Shown here: piece by piece, positions 24,017 to 33,040 of the stretch | Position numbering within the stretch: the first letter of the stretch is position 1 | How the letters are laid out: each line of letters begins with the position of its first letter | Source of the DNA: Candidatus Kaiserbacteria bacterium | GTDB lineage: Bacteria; Patescibacteriota; Minisyncoccia; Phycocordibacterales; UBA918 | Length of the DNA: 45,982 nt | Assembly: GCA_020428905.1 (NCBI GenBank) | Contig: JAGQLY010000006.1 | Location: 1-45,982 of the forward strand | Direction of reading: 5' to 3' | Notes under the pieces: generated by a model | The model's input: only the letters and a program-made list of their open reading frames with translations | Told to the model about the DNA's origin: nothing | Databases searched by the model: none | Position numbers and translations under genes: made by a program

Positions 24017-27000
24017 CTATACTTTTTCTATATCAAAACGAAATTCTTCGCTGTCAATAGACACCACTTCCCCTCCCGACACCGTTCCTTCCGTAACAGA
24101 TTCCGCACCAACAGTCTGCTGTACGTCCCCAAGAAATACCTCCACTAACGCATACGCGGCTGCATCGAGCGTGAGCACAATACGATCGTGCGGATCAAGA
24201 CCTGTTTTCTTGCGACTCTCCTGAATCGCGCGCACCAACTCACGTACCTGGCCCTCCCGTTTCAATTCAGGAGTGATGGTGGTGTCGAGCAGTACCGCTT
24301 CAGAGAGACTGTCATCAACAACAACCTCTTTCACATTAATTTCATCTTTCACGAGCTGCGCAAACGCCTCATCTTTTAGCTTTTCGCTTTTCACTTTCAA
24401 CTGACTGAGTGGTTGGCGCACTTTAAGATTGTTGGTCGCGCGCGCCTCAAGTGCACTTGATATGACCTCTCGCACCACCGCCATCGTCATGATCACCGCA
24501 TCGTCCACCGCCGCTCCTTGCGGCCAGTCTGCAAGGTGCACACTCCGACGTTCGTCCGTCACCCCCCGATACACACTCTCCGCAATAAACGGCATCATTG
24601 GCGCACTAAGTCGCGCAAATACCTCAAGGACATACCGCGTCGTCGCAAGCGCATACTGCTTGTCAGTTGCATCAGTCCCCTTGAAGCGATCCCGCGAACG
24701 ACGCACGTACCACGTCGAAAAGTCTTCCACGAAACCACGGAGTGGTCGCGAGGCACGGGTCATGTCGTAGGTATCCATGTACGTGGTCACTTCTGTGATG
24801 AGTTGGTTGAGTCGTGCGAGAATCCACTGATCAAGAACGTTAGTACTCGCAAGAGGGTCGGCGGTGCCGTCGTACTCTGCTTTGTAAAGATCGTAAAACT
24901 TGTACGTATTCCAAAGAATATTAATGAGTCGATTGTGCACTTCTTTGAGTTCATCATCTTTGAATGATACATCTTCCGCCTGCATCACCACACTACTCAT
25001 AAGATAGTACCGCATCGCATCAGCACCATACCGATCGAGATTGATGAGTGGATCGGTGTAGTTCTTTTTGGACTTACTCATCTTTGCGCCGTCCTCAGCG
25101 AGCACATTTCCGGTTGTTACCACATTCTTAAAACTCGGCTTACCAAAGAGCAACACCGAAACCGTGTGCATGTAGTAAAACCAGGTGCGTGTCTGTGCAA
25201 TGTATTCAGCAATGAAGTCCGCTGGAAAGGCGTGTTGAAACTCCGCTTCATTTTCGTGCGGATAGTGGCGCGCTGCAAACGGCATTGCGCCCGACTCCAC
25301 CCAACAGTCAATTACCTCAGGAATGCGCTCGAGTGGCGCACCGTCGGTATCGACGAGTGTGATCTCATCAATATACGGCCGATGGAGGTCAAGCTCGTAG
25401 TTGTCGTTATGTGGCAATGGTACAAATGGAAGTTCGCGAACCTCTGCATTGCCGTACCGCTTACCGTCTTCATCATGATCGAACGCGGTGGAGGCAAGCG
25501 CGAGACCGTCATTAAGAGCACCAAACATCCGAAGCGGACAGTTGTGCGCAATAACGAGAATGGTTTTGCCGTGGTACATCTTTTCTGTGTCATACAAGAA
25601 ATCCCCAGCGCGACGCTTCACGTCATCCCACGACTCACCCCCTTCCGGACGCACGGTACTCCAGTCGTCGCTCGCGTCGAGAAAGGCGTGGTATTCGGAA
25701 ACCGGACCGCCGTTGTAGGAACCTGTCCCCAACTCACCAATACGTTCGTCATATACGATATCTGCGGTAGCAATGCCAAGACCCTCTGCAACCAGTTCTG
25801 CCGTCATCCGAGTGCGCTGAAATGGCGACGCAATAATGAGATCAATGTTTTTGTCGAGGAGACCAGGAAGAGCGTCTTTGACCTGCCTCAGGCCTGTTTC
25901 AGTCAGCGGATTATCTTCATCACGACTACTACTCGCTCTATTGGCAACATTTGATTCTGCTTCACCATGTCGCATCAAAAAGTAGGTGTTGCCGGAACGC
26001 TGTACATGTTCACGAATGTCCTTAATAGAGCCGAACACCCGCACGTCACCAGTAGTTTTGTTTTTCCAAATCGGTAGTGGCGTTGCCCAAAAACGATTAC
26101 GTGAAATAGTCCAATCGGGCGCACTCTCAAGAATGTGCTGGTAGCGGCCATGTTTGAGGTGCTCGGGATACCAATTAATATCCTCGTTGGTTCCTTGCAT
26201 CGCCGCTTTGATTTTCTGGGTATCGATAAACCACGAGGTGATCGCGTTGTAGAGAAGTGCAGTGCCACAGCGGTAACAGTGCGGATAGCTGTGTGTATAC
26301 ATTTCTTTTTTGAGCAGGAGCCCCCGATCTTCCAAATCCGCTTTTATAAGCTTTTCTGATTGTTTGAAATATTTTCCTGCAATAAACGCCGGCACATCGG
26401 ATGTGAAATGTCCCGCCGCATCGAGAAGCGGCACCATCGGCAGGTCGTGTATAAGACCAAGCTGATAGTCATCCTCACCATAAATCACGGCAGTGTGCAC
26501 GATACCAGTACCATCGCTTGTGGTGACAAAATCCGCCGGAAGTATGTGGTGTGCGAACACCTTCCCCTGTTCGGTGACTTTTGGAATGTCGTACAGTGGC
26601 TCGTACGAAAGACCGACCAAATCCTTTCCGAGAACGGTCTGTTTAGAATCGGTGCCAGTATCATTTCCCACACTTCCGTATACTTCTGACAGGCGGTCTT
26701 GAGCGACAATGTGTGCTGTGCCATCGATCGAAACGATGCTGTACGAAATGTCCTCCCCTACTGCAAGTGCAACGTTCCCAGGCAGTGTCCACGGAGTCGT
26801 TGTCCACGCCACCACGTACACGTCGCCCGTAAATCCGATTTTTTCTGCATTCGTCACCTTAAACTTCACATACACTGATTCTTCACTCACGTCTTTGTAT
26901 GAATTGTCCATCGCGATTTCTGCCTTCGAGAGTGGCGTCTCACAGTGTGGGCAGTACAGAAGCACCTTGCGCCCTTCGTAGAGATGGCCCTTTTTGTGCA

Positions 27001-27520
27001 TCTCGCTCACAAACCACCACACCGACTCCATGTACGTGTTGTCCATGGTCTTGTACGCATCATCATACTCAACCCACCGTCCGATGCGGTTCACATACTG
27101 TTTCCAGTCGTCTGCATACCGGAGTACCGATGCACGACATGCTTCATTAAATTTCTTGAGGCCGAGCTCTTGGATGTCTTTTTTGCTTTTGAGCCCGAGC
27201 TCCTTTTCGATCATGTTTTCAATCGGCAGTCCGTGACAATCCCACCCCCACCGTCGTTCGACATGATAGCCCTTCATAGTCCAGTACCGGCCGACGACGT
27301 CTTTGATCACCGATGAGAGTAGACTCCCTACATGTGGCAACCCTGTTGCAAAGGGCGGCCCATCATAAAACACAAAATCACCCTTCGGTGATTCCTTCGT
27401 AAGACTGGTAGTAAAAATGTCTCCTGTCTCCCAAAATGCCAGTACTTCTTCTTCACGTAATGCTGTTTCGCTCTTGGTGACTCCTGCAGGAGTTTTTTCT
27501 TTTCCGTGTGTTGTATTCAT
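24017..27520 (-). CDS. ileS: Isoleucyl-tRNA synthetase with inserted histidine-phosphatase domain
   Basis: Charges tRNA-Ile. 1167 residues. The class I core shows GLPHVGS (HIGH type, His63), the WGWDCHGLP region, the editing domain (about 200-390, VVAWTTTPWTLPGN), PDWTISRNRFWATPLP at 469-484 and KMSKS at 813-817. Between GSIKDIREHVQRSG and ELDLHRPYIDEITL lies an extra block of about 195 residues (511-705) with the phosphoglycerate-mutase/histidine-phosphatase pattern: FLMRHGEAESN (His518), SPFQRTRMTAE, GELGTG and VIAHNCPLR (His659). The helical anticodon domain and a C-terminal tail follow. The protein is the eukaryal-like type 2 IleRS with an in-frame domain fusion. Confidence 0.96.
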   Translation of the reverse strand: MNTTHGKEKTPAGVTKSETALREEEVLAFWETGDIFTTSLTKESPKGDFVFYDGPPFATGLPHVGSLLSSVIKDVVGRYWTMKGYHVERRWGWDCHGLPIENMIEKELGLKSKKDIQELGLKKFNEACRASVLRYADDWKQYVNRIGRWVEYDDAYKTMDNTYMESVWWFVSEMHKKGHLYEGRKVLLYCPHCETPLSKAEIAMDNSYKDVSEESVYVKFKVTNAEKIGFTGDVYVVAWTTTPWTLPGNVALAVGEDISYSIVSIDGTAHIVAQDRLSEVYGSVGNDTGTDSKQTVLGKDLVGLSYEPLYDIPKVTEQGKVFAHHILPADFVTTSDGTGIVHTAVIYGEDDYQLGLIHDLPMVPLLDAAGHFTSDVPAFIAGKYFKQSEKLIKADLEDRGLLLKKEMYTHSYPHCYRCGTALLYNAITSWFIDTQKIKAAMQGTNEDINWYPEHLKHGRYQHILESAPDWTISRNRFWATPLPIWKNKTTGDVRVFGSIKDIREHVQRSGNTYFLMRHGEAESNVANRASSSRDEDNPLTETGLRQVKDALPGLLDKNIDLIIASPFQRTRMTAELVAEGLGIATADIVYDERIGELGTGSYNGGPVSEYHAFLDASDDWSTVRPEGGESWDDVKRRAGDFLYDTEKMYHGKTILVIAHNCPLRMFGALNDGLALASTAFDHDEDGKRYGNAEVRELPFVPLPHNDNYELDLHRPYIDEITLVDTDGAPLERIPEVIDCWVESGAMPFAARHYPHENEAEFQHAFPADFIAEYIAQTRTWFYYMHTVSVLLFGKPSFKNVVTTGNVLAEDGAKMSKSKKNYTDPLINLDRYGADAMRYYLMSSVVMQAEDVSFKDDELKEVHNRLINILWNTYKFYDLYKAEYDGTADPLASTNVLDQWILARLNQLITEVTTYMDTYDMTRASRPLRGFVEDFSTWYVRRSRDRFKGTDATDKQYALATTRYVLEVFARLSAPMMPFIAESVYRGVTDERRSVHLADWPQGAAVDDAVIMTMAVVREVISSALEARATNNLKVRQPLSQLKVKSEKLKDEAFAQLVKDEINVKEVVVDDSLSEAVLLDTTITPELKREGQVRELVRAIQESRKKTGLDPHDRIVLTLDAAAYALVEVFLGDVQQTVGAESVTEGTVSGGEVVSIDSEEFRFDIEKV
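25405..25990 (-). other. Histidine-phosphatase domain inside ileS
   Basis: It encodes residues about 511-705 of IleRS. The catalytic RHG motif (Arg517, His518, Gly519), a second Arg (about 569), Glu596 and His659 are all present, so the phosphatase could be active. The flanking IleRS sequence resumes exactly at the DLHRPYIDEITL strand normally joined to the GSIKDI segment. Confidence 0.88.
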
Positions 27521-27800
27521 GGTGTGGTATGTATATCAGACATACCATTTCTCGGTAGTATACAAAGAAATGGCGCACCTAAGGTACGCCACCCATCCTA
27601 CCACGAAGTCCCCAAAACAAAAGAGTGCCGCCCCTGCACCTACACACCCCAACATACCCAGATAGTATGCTATACCAGTATATCATACTAAAGGTGTTTT
27701 CAGTTGCGCCAACCCTGTCCTACACGCACGCCGTTCCACACACAAGATAAAGGGCGCATCTGATGTTGCGCCCCCATTCGTCCTCTCCTACTCAACCCCT
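27521..27800. other. Intergenic stretch between ileS and a small gene, with hairpins
   Basis: No gene seen. It holds a GGTATGT/ACATACC hairpin (about 27526-27546) in the ileS leader and a TATACT element near 27557-27562 (minus strand). It also has a TAGTATG/CATACTA inverted repeat (about 27664-27692) and the terminator at 27752-27773. Confidence 0.5.
27752..27773 (-). terminator. Terminator of the 64-residue protein gene
   Basis: GGGCGCA/TGCGCCC stem followed on the minus strand by TTTATCTT, about 28 nt after the stop at 27801. Confidence 0.65.
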
Positions 27801-27995
27801 TCAGAAGTCCATATCATAGTCACCCGCTTCATTTGCGCCCGTGTTTGTATAACTTTCCGTTCGCAGTCCGTTCTCTTCAGTGTTTCTCAACGTCCGCTTC
27901 CCAACAACGGCAGGGTGGTGTTTCCCGCTCCGAAACTCAATGCCTCCGAGATGGTCGTGAGACGAGGTTTCCTCCCCGTCTTGATCGTTGTTCAT
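27801..27995 (-). CDS. Small hydrophilic protein, 64 residues, strong ribosome binding site
   Basis: The ATG at 27995 follows CCGGAGG by eight bases, better than the longer frame from 28064. It is very polar (Asn, Asp, Glu, Gly, His, Thr), without hydrophobic core segments, and ends in GDYDMDF. It is probably disordered. No family was recognised. It has its own promoter (28063-28091), a leader hairpin around 28033-28056 and a terminator, which argues that it is a real transcription unit. Confidence 0.5.
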   Translation of the reverse strand: MNNDQDGEETSSHDHLGGIEFRSGKHHPAVVGKRTLRNTEENGLRTESYTNTGANEAGDYDMDF

Positions 27996-28062
27996 GGTAT
28001 GTGCCTCCGGATTCTTCATCTTTGGATTTTTTAGGAGAGTACGTAATGTACCCTCTTCCCTC

Positions 28063-28091
28063 ATTAGACACCCACACTGCTATTCATGCAA
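28063..28091 (-). promoter_or_regulatory. Promoter of the 64-residue protein gene
   Basis: TTGCAT (28086-28091), 17-nt spacer, TCTAAT (28063-28068) on the minus strand. Confidence 0.5.
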
Positions 28092-28163
28092 AACTTTCCT
28101 GGGGAAAGGTAAGGGGCCAGCAACTTGCGCTGCTGGCCCTCGGATTTGCCGCTTCGTGTGAGA

Positions 28164-28319
28164 CTACACGAAGACGGAGGATGGTGGTCGATGGTGGCCA
28201 TGATCGCGGCCCGCGCGCATACCCCGCCGAAGTTTTGTAGCACTTCGTCTGGCAATATGCCATTCGTGCCTTTTCCTCTTGACTCCCTTCATTCTTCTTG
28301 CACGACTGTTACGTCGCAT
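28164..28319 (-). CDS. Possible 51-residue highly basic protein
   Basis: The ATG at 28319 follows AGAGGTG by four bases. The first 40 residues are packed with Arg/Lys (MRRNSRARRMKGVKRKRHEW, then ARRSATKLRRGMRAGR), and the end is His/Pro/Ser-rich. The composition is that of a small ribosome- or nucleic-acid-binding protein, but I cannot name a family. The stop codon sits in a hairpin (about 28152-28171), and a strong GC hairpin (GGCCAGCA/TGCTGGCC, about 28119-28140) follows. Other frames overlap the same DNA, so the reading is uncertain. Confidence 0.4.
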   Translation of the reverse strand: MRRNSRARRMKGVKRKRHEWHIARRSATKLRRGMRAGRDHGHHRPPSSVFV

Positions 28320-28432
28320 AGGACACCTCTTTTTTTTGACACCACCACCGCGGCAGCGTCTTCAACAGAGCACGGTACTACACCGCCGGATAGTTGTAAA
28401 GCTGTCGTTTAAGGTTCAGGACATGCTTTCAG

Positions 28433-30139
28433 CTACATCTTCTCAGGCGCTTTGATACCAAGCATCCAAAGGCCGTTTTTAAGAGTAATTCCCGCCGCTT
28501 CAGCAAGTGCCGTCTTGTATGGCGCATATTCGTCGCTCGCATCAGCGATTTTTTCTTGCGCGTAGAATGTATTAAAGGCCCCCGCGAGCTGGGTCAGGAA
28601 AGTGGCGACGAGGTGCGGTGCGCGTTCCTCACCCGCAGTGCGTACCACCTCTGGAAAGCGGTACAGCAGTCGCTCAACCCCGTACGACTGTTCAGGAGCA
28701 CCTTTGACCGACGGGGTAATGCCTGCATCAGCCGCCTTCTCCAGCACCGACTGAATGCGTGCATGCGTGTACATCAAATATGGCCCTGAATCTCCTTCAA
28801 ATGAAAGTGACTTCTCGAAATCAAAAACAATATTCTGACCGGCAGCAACCCTCAAGAAGCTATACTTTATCGCACCAACGGCAATATCTTCTGCAAGATC
28901 ATCGATATCACCATCCGGAATATCCCGATTTGTCTCTGTAATCTTCTGAAGCGCGATCTGCTTCACCTCTTCAAGCATTGTTTCAGCAAGCGGTACGTTC
29001 CCGAGGCGAGAGGACACCTTCCCGTCTGCAAAACGCAACCTGCCGTGCTGCCAGTATACCGACCGCTCACCCCACTCTCCATGCACAAGCTCAGCAGCTT
29101 TTTTGATAACTTCAAAATACTGCTTTTGCTCCATGTCAGTAATCACTACAGACAGGTCTGGATTGTATTTTTCAAACTTCCATTTTATAAGCCCAATGTC
29201 TTTTGCTTCGTAGAGTGGCAGACCAAGAGAGGTAACAAATACTCTGGTATGTAGGCCATAGTCTTCACCCTTAAACACGACAGCTCCCTCTGACTCACTG
29301 AAGACATCCGGCATATTTGCCTCAACGATTTCCTTACCAAGGATACCTGCTTCGCTTTCAAAGAAGGTATCCGAGAAGACAGAGCCGAGACGTGCCGTCA
29401 TGACTCGGAAATAGTTCAGGCTCGTCTCTCGTCCTTTTTCATACACATCCCACACCTCTCCTTCATGTTTGATATTGAGACTCTTGTTTATCTCAATGAT
29501 TTCTTCTTTTGCCTCGGCGGATTCTTCGTATGCCTTCGTGCCGGCAACATATGCATCACCGAGCGTCCGTATGTCTGACGGATCCGCCCCTGTTTGCACA
29601 AGGGACCATACGGCTTTTGCGACACCCAAGGAGATATCTGATGGATACGCCATGTCTATAGACACTGCGCCGGCGCTTTGCATCAAGCGTGAAAGCGATT
29701 CCCCTATAGTAATGTTGAGTAGGTGCCCAATATGAAATGGTTTGTACAAATTGGGAGCGCTTTTCTCAATCAAAATTGTCTGCCCTTTGAGACTGTCGTT
29801 ATGGCCCCACGTTCCTTTTAGTTTTTGAGCTTCCGCGATTTTTTCTCCGAAAAAATCGCGGGTTAGGAAAAAGTTTATGAACCCGGGGCCAGCAATTTCA
29901 ATACGTTCCACTTGCGGGATTTTTTTCTTTCCAAGAAATGTGACAATCTCCTCTGCACAGGAGCGCGGACTTTTGCCTAATGCCTGCGCACTCACTAGTG
30001 CTATGTTTGTCGCATAGTCACCGTGTGCGGTATCAGCAGGATGTTCAACAGAAAAAGAAATGTCGGTGACACCGAGCTCACGGAGTGCTGTGTGTAATGC
30101 TTCTCTAATTTCTGTTTCCACGATATCTACAGTACCCAA
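28433..30139 (-). CDS. argS: Arginyl-tRNA synthetase
   Basis: Charges tRNA-Arg; class I. 568 residues. It has the N-terminal Add-1 tRNA-elbow domain (about 1-100, ending AGPGFINFFL), then the KSAPNLYKPFHIGHLLN signature (HIGH present) and the catalytic Rossmann domain with EGAVVFKGEDYGLHTRVFVT. The DALR-type anticodon domain has DFEKSLSFEGDSGPYLMYTHARIQSVL (shown in part). There is no KMSKS, as usual for ArgRS. The start codon is TTG at 30139, nine bases after GGAG and five bases after the stop of the upstream membrane protein, so translation is probably coupled. Confidence 0.96.
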   Translation of the reverse strand: MGTVDIVETEIREALHTALRELGVTDISFSVEHPADTAHGDYATNIALVSAQALGKSPRSCAEEIVTFLGKKKIPQVERIEIAGPGFINFFLTRDFFGEKIAEAQKLKGTWGHNDSLKGQTILIEKSAPNLYKPFHIGHLLNITIGESLSRLMQSAGAVSIDMAYPSDISLGVAKAVWSLVQTGADPSDIRTLGDAYVAGTKAYEESAEAKEEIIEINKSLNIKHEGEVWDVYEKGRETSLNYFRVMTARLGSVFSDTFFESEAGILGKEIVEANMPDVFSESEGAVVFKGEDYGLHTRVFVTSLGLPLYEAKDIGLIKWKFEKYNPDLSVVITDMEQKQYFEVIKKAAELVHGEWGERSVYWQHGRLRFADGKVSSRLGNVPLAETMLEEVKQIALQKITETNRDIPDGDIDDLAEDIAVGAIKYSFLRVAAGQNIVFDFEKSLSFEGDSGPYLMYTHARIQSVLEKAADAGITPSVKGAPEQSYGVERLLYRFPEVVRTAGEERAPHLVATFLTQLAGAFNTFYAQEKIADASDEYAPYKTALAEAAGITLKNGLWMLGIKAPEKM

Positions 30140-30143
30140 TTAC

Positions 30144-31244
30144 CTACTCCGAATCAATCCTTGTCTCAAAGCCACGCGGTGTTTTGTGTTCTATTTCAAA
30201 GGTTTCGCGGCCAATAACCTGCCCGCGTGGAGTCTCCACCGTACACCGCCACAATCCTTCCGAGTACGCATTGATTGCGGTATACCCACGATATCCGCCA
30301 TCCCTACCACCCGCTATTGAGTATGAAAGCCGGTCGTGTTCGACCCATGTCTGACTCTCTTCATCATACTTTTCCCAGCGGTGGTACACATCGGTTGCGA
30401 GGCGTGCCGGAGCAAAGACTGATGCGTAACAATACACACTGTCTCCCTCCCCATAGTTGAAGTGTGTGTCTGAGTCACGGAAAAATTCCCACCAGTGTGT
30501 CTTTTCGTATGTCAGTTCGTACGATCCGTCCTCCAATCGCTCCACGTTATGAAACATGCCAATGTCTTTGAGTGAGAGCGGAATCGGCGGAATAAGGTTG
30601 GAAAAATAAAGAAAGTTCAGTGACGCAAAGATGATACCGATTGTAAACACAATTGAACGCATCTGGAACATAATGTAGTTCGGCACGATACGTATGAGGA
30701 GTCGGAAAAACCAGTACATGATGAAGAGTGCTAAGAGACCACTCCCCACGAAGACCCAAGCACCCATCTTTCCGGTAAGGACCGGAATCACCAGCACTAA
30801 GTACGAAAAGAGTCCCACAAACAAGACCGCGAGATTGAATACCAGCCGTCGCGCACGATCACGAATGGTCTCGTTTCCGAATATGACGACGAGTATTAAA
30901 AGAAGGAACGGCCAGCTCGTGTAAAGTGTGCCACTTCTGCTATAGAAAATAAGCATTCCTGAGAGCAAACCTCCGAAAGCATACTGCACCACGAGCGGTG
31001 CATACATGCGCAGCCGTTGGCTCGTCGCTTCACCAAAACGATTGGCGGTGCCGGCGTAAAGCGCAAGCAAGCTGGCCATCGCGAGCACAACATACGTAAA
31101 CAAAATGACGTTATCAAAAACCTGATCGACACGGTTAAGTGTAATGTTGTCGATAACAAACCCGAGAAGGAATGCGATGGTCAACCAGTGCTTGCGCACA
31201 TGTACCATCTTTTCTTTCGTCACTTTGTAAAAGCGGAGTACCAT
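30144..31244 (-). CDS. Multi-span membrane protein with C-terminal DUF2914 domain
   Basis: 366 residues. Seven or eight hydrophobic spans lie in the first 235 residues (for example WLTIAFLLGFVIDNITL, LAMASLLALYAG, FLLLILVVIFG, LAVLFVGLFSYLVLVIPVL). The outside C-terminal domain (about 250-355) matches the DUF2914 pattern: YCYASVFAPARLATDVYHRWE, then GGYRGYTAINAYSEGLWRC and VETPRGQVIGRETFEIE (parts shown). Function unknown. It sits immediately upstream of argS with a five-base gap. Confidence 0.82.
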   Translation of the reverse strand: MVLRFYKVTKEKMVHVRKHWLTIAFLLGFVIDNITLNRVDQVFDNVILFTYVVLAMASLLALYAGTANRFGEATSQRLRMYAPLVVQYAFGGLLSGMLIFYSRSGTLYTSWPFLLLILVVIFGNETIRDRARRLVFNLAVLFVGLFSYLVLVIPVLTGKMGAWVFVGSGLLALFIMYWFFRLLIRIVPNYIMFQMRSIVFTIGIIFASLNFLYFSNLIPPIPLSLKDIGMFHNVERLEDGSYELTYEKTHWWEFFRDSDTHFNYGEGDSVYCYASVFAPARLATDVYHRWEKYDEESQTWVEHDRLSYSIAGGRDGGYRGYTAINAYSEGLWRCTVETPRGQVIGRETFEIEHKTPRGFETRIDSE

Positions 31245-31278
31245 GTGTCTGTTATTGTACAGGACTTGTCACCGATGA

Positions 31279-31316
31279 AAAACTCACGCGACCCCAAAGG
31301 GGCCGCGTGAGTTTTC
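31279..31316 (-). terminator. Terminator after glyA
   Basis: AACTCACGCG-CCCC/GGGG-CGCGTGAGTT stem with a T-run on the minus strand, 14 nt after the glyA stop. Confidence 0.85.
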
Positions 31317-31329
31317 CCAGTTGCCACTC

Positions 31330-32598
31330 CTACACGAACGACTCTGGAACCGGAAACGCTGTCGCAAGTCCCACGACCTCCTCTTTGAGTTGCTTTTTCT
31401 TTGTCTCGTTGTTGATGTCCTTGAGCACTTCCACCATGATCTCAGCTACACGCGTCGCCTCCCCCTCGTACATACCGCGTGTGGTAATTGCCGGTGTACC
31501 GAAGCGTATCCCCGATGGATCAAGTGCTTTGCGCGTATCGTTTGCAATCATATTTTTGTTCACCGTGAGACCCACTGCATCAAGGGTAGTCTCTGCTTCT
31601 TGGCCGGTAATACCAAGCGACCCATAGACATCAGCAAGAATGAGGTGATTTGAGGTACCACCTGCAAGCATACGGATACCTGCCGCCCGAAAGACCTCTT
31701 CCATTGCTTTCGCGTTTTTCAATATCTGCAGTGCGTACTCCTTGAAACTCGGGTGCGACGCTTCACCAAACGCAACCGCCTTCCCTGCAATAAGGTGTTC
31801 GTGTGGGCCTCCCTGAAGCCCAGGGAATACTGCGCGATTTATTTTTTTTGCGATTTCCTCATCGGTATTAGTTAGAATCATCCCTCCACGAGGACCGCGA
31901 AGTGTTTTGTGTGTCGTGGTAGTAATAACATCGAACCCATCGTCGAATGGATTTCGTGCAACACCGGCAGCAATAAGTCCTGCGATATGCGCCATATCTG
32001 CCACCGTGTATGCACCTACCTCTTTCGCGATCTCGACAAACTTTGTGTACTCAAGCTCTCGACTGTACGCAGAAAAACCAGCGAGAATGATTTTTGGTTT
32101 GTGTTCGTGTGCGACTGCGCGGAGTTCATCATAATCAATCTCTCCAGTATCGACATCTTTCATTTTGTACCGAACAAAATTGAACACTTTGTTGATCGAC
32201 GTTGTTGGGTGCCCATGGGTCAGGTGTCCACCATGCTCAAGGTGCATCCCAAGGACCGTATCACCTGGCTCAAGGAGTGCGAAGTACATCGCCATGTTTG
32301 CAGGCGCGCCCGAAAGCGGCTGCACGTTTGCAAACTGACAATTGAACAGCTGCTTCGCTCGGTCAATCGCCACCTGCTCTACTGCATCGGTGAATTCTTG
32401 CCCCCCATAGTATCGTTTTCCGGGATACCCTTCAGCATACTTGTTATTAAGGATTGAGCCGTTCGCTTCGCGAACGGCTCGCGAAATGTAGTTCTCACTC
32501 GGAATCAGCTCAAGCCCTTCCGCCTCACGCTGTTCCTCTCCCATAAGGGCATCGTAGATTTCTTTGTCCTGTTTTTGAATGTAGTTGTAGTCCTGCAT
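31330..32598 (-). CDS. glyA: Serine hydroxymethyltransferase
   Basis: A PLP enzyme converting serine and tetrahydrofolate to glycine and 5,10-methylene-tetrahydrofolate, the carbon donor for thymidylate synthesis. 422 residues. Seen: ELIPSENYISRAVREANGS, KRYYGGQEFTDAVE, HGGHLTHGHPTT, the PLP-lysine motif VITTTTHKTLRGPRGG, and IRFGTPAITTRGM near the end. Full length for the family. It lies beside the thymidylate block, which would use its product. Confidence 0.97.
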   Translation of the reverse strand: MQDYNYIQKQDKEIYDALMGEEQREAEGLELIPSENYISRAVREANGSILNNKYAEGYPGKRYYGGQEFTDAVEQVAIDRAKQLFNCQFANVQPLSGAPANMAMYFALLEPGDTVLGMHLEHGGHLTHGHPTTSINKVFNFVRYKMKDVDTGEIDYDELRAVAHEHKPKIILAGFSAYSRELEYTKFVEIAKEVGAYTVADMAHIAGLIAAGVARNPFDDGFDVITTTTHKTLRGPRGGMILTNTDEEIAKKINRAVFPGLQGGPHEHLIAGKAVAFGEASHPSFKEYALQILKNAKAMEEVFRAAGIRMLAGGTSNHLILADVYGSLGITGQEAETTLDAVGLTVNKNMIANDTRKALDPSGIRFGTPAITTRGMYEGEATRVAEIMVEVLKDINNETKKKQLKEEVVGLATAFPVPESFV

Positions 32599-32657
32599 AA
32601 ATAAAAAGCTAGTCTGAATAAAAAACGAACTGTGCCTTATTTACAACATACGCTACA

Positions 32658-32999
32658 TTACCGATTATCGCCGTCTCCATGCAGCACACCTCGGTCTTTT
32701 CGAGACTGTAATTTTTCAATATTTCGTGAAGCAATGGTCTCAAGCTCGAGTCCAAGCTCACTTGCAAGCTGTGCGAGATACCACACTACATCACCCATCT
32801 CCTTCTCAAGATTGTCTCTGCGATCTTCCGGAATGTCACTCGCTTTTGAAACAGCGGCATCTCGCATAAGTTTCTTTACATGCTCAATAACCTCTCCAGT
32901 CTCGCCAGCAAGTCCCAGTGCCGGGTAGATAAAGTTCTCTCCAACATCCGGATAAATGGCTGTCTCACGGGCCCTTTTTTGATATTCAGAAAACTCCAT
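32658..32999 (-). CDS. MazG-like nucleoside triphosphate pyrophosphohydrolase
   Basis: 113 residues from the ATG at 32999 (MEFSEYQKRA). The all-alpha NTP-PPase pattern is clear: LGLAGETGEVIEHVKKLMRD supplies the first metal-binding acidic helix (GExxE) and KEMGDVVWYLAQLASELG the second (ExxxD). It hydrolyses an NTP or dNTP to the monophosphate and pyrophosphate; MazG relatives include dCTP and dUTP pyrophosphatases. Substrate is unknown. Its place beside tmk and a deaminase suggests a pyrimidine nucleotide. A TATACT lies six bases before the ATG, so the mRNA may be leaderless. Confidence 0.88.
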   Translation of the reverse strand: MEFSEYQKRARETAIYPDVGENFIYPALGLAGETGEVIEHVKKLMRDAAVSKASDIPEDRRDNLEKEMGDVVWYLAQLASELGLELETIASRNIEKLQSRKDRGVLHGDGDNR

Positions 33000-33005
33000 G
33001 GGACC

Positions 33006-33011
33006 AGTATA
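33006..33011 (-). promoter_or_regulatory. -10 element six bases before the MazG-like gene
   Basis: TATACT on the minus strand, separated from the ATG at 32999 by GGTCCC only. No good -35 was seen. Confidence 0.4.
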
Positions 33012-33040
33012 CCAAACCAATAAAAAGCGTATAGTTTGTC

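Noticed and set aside
27996-28255. Alternative frames overlapping the 51-residue basic protein and the 64-residue protein
   Set aside because: They lack ribosome binding sites and show no coherent composition.
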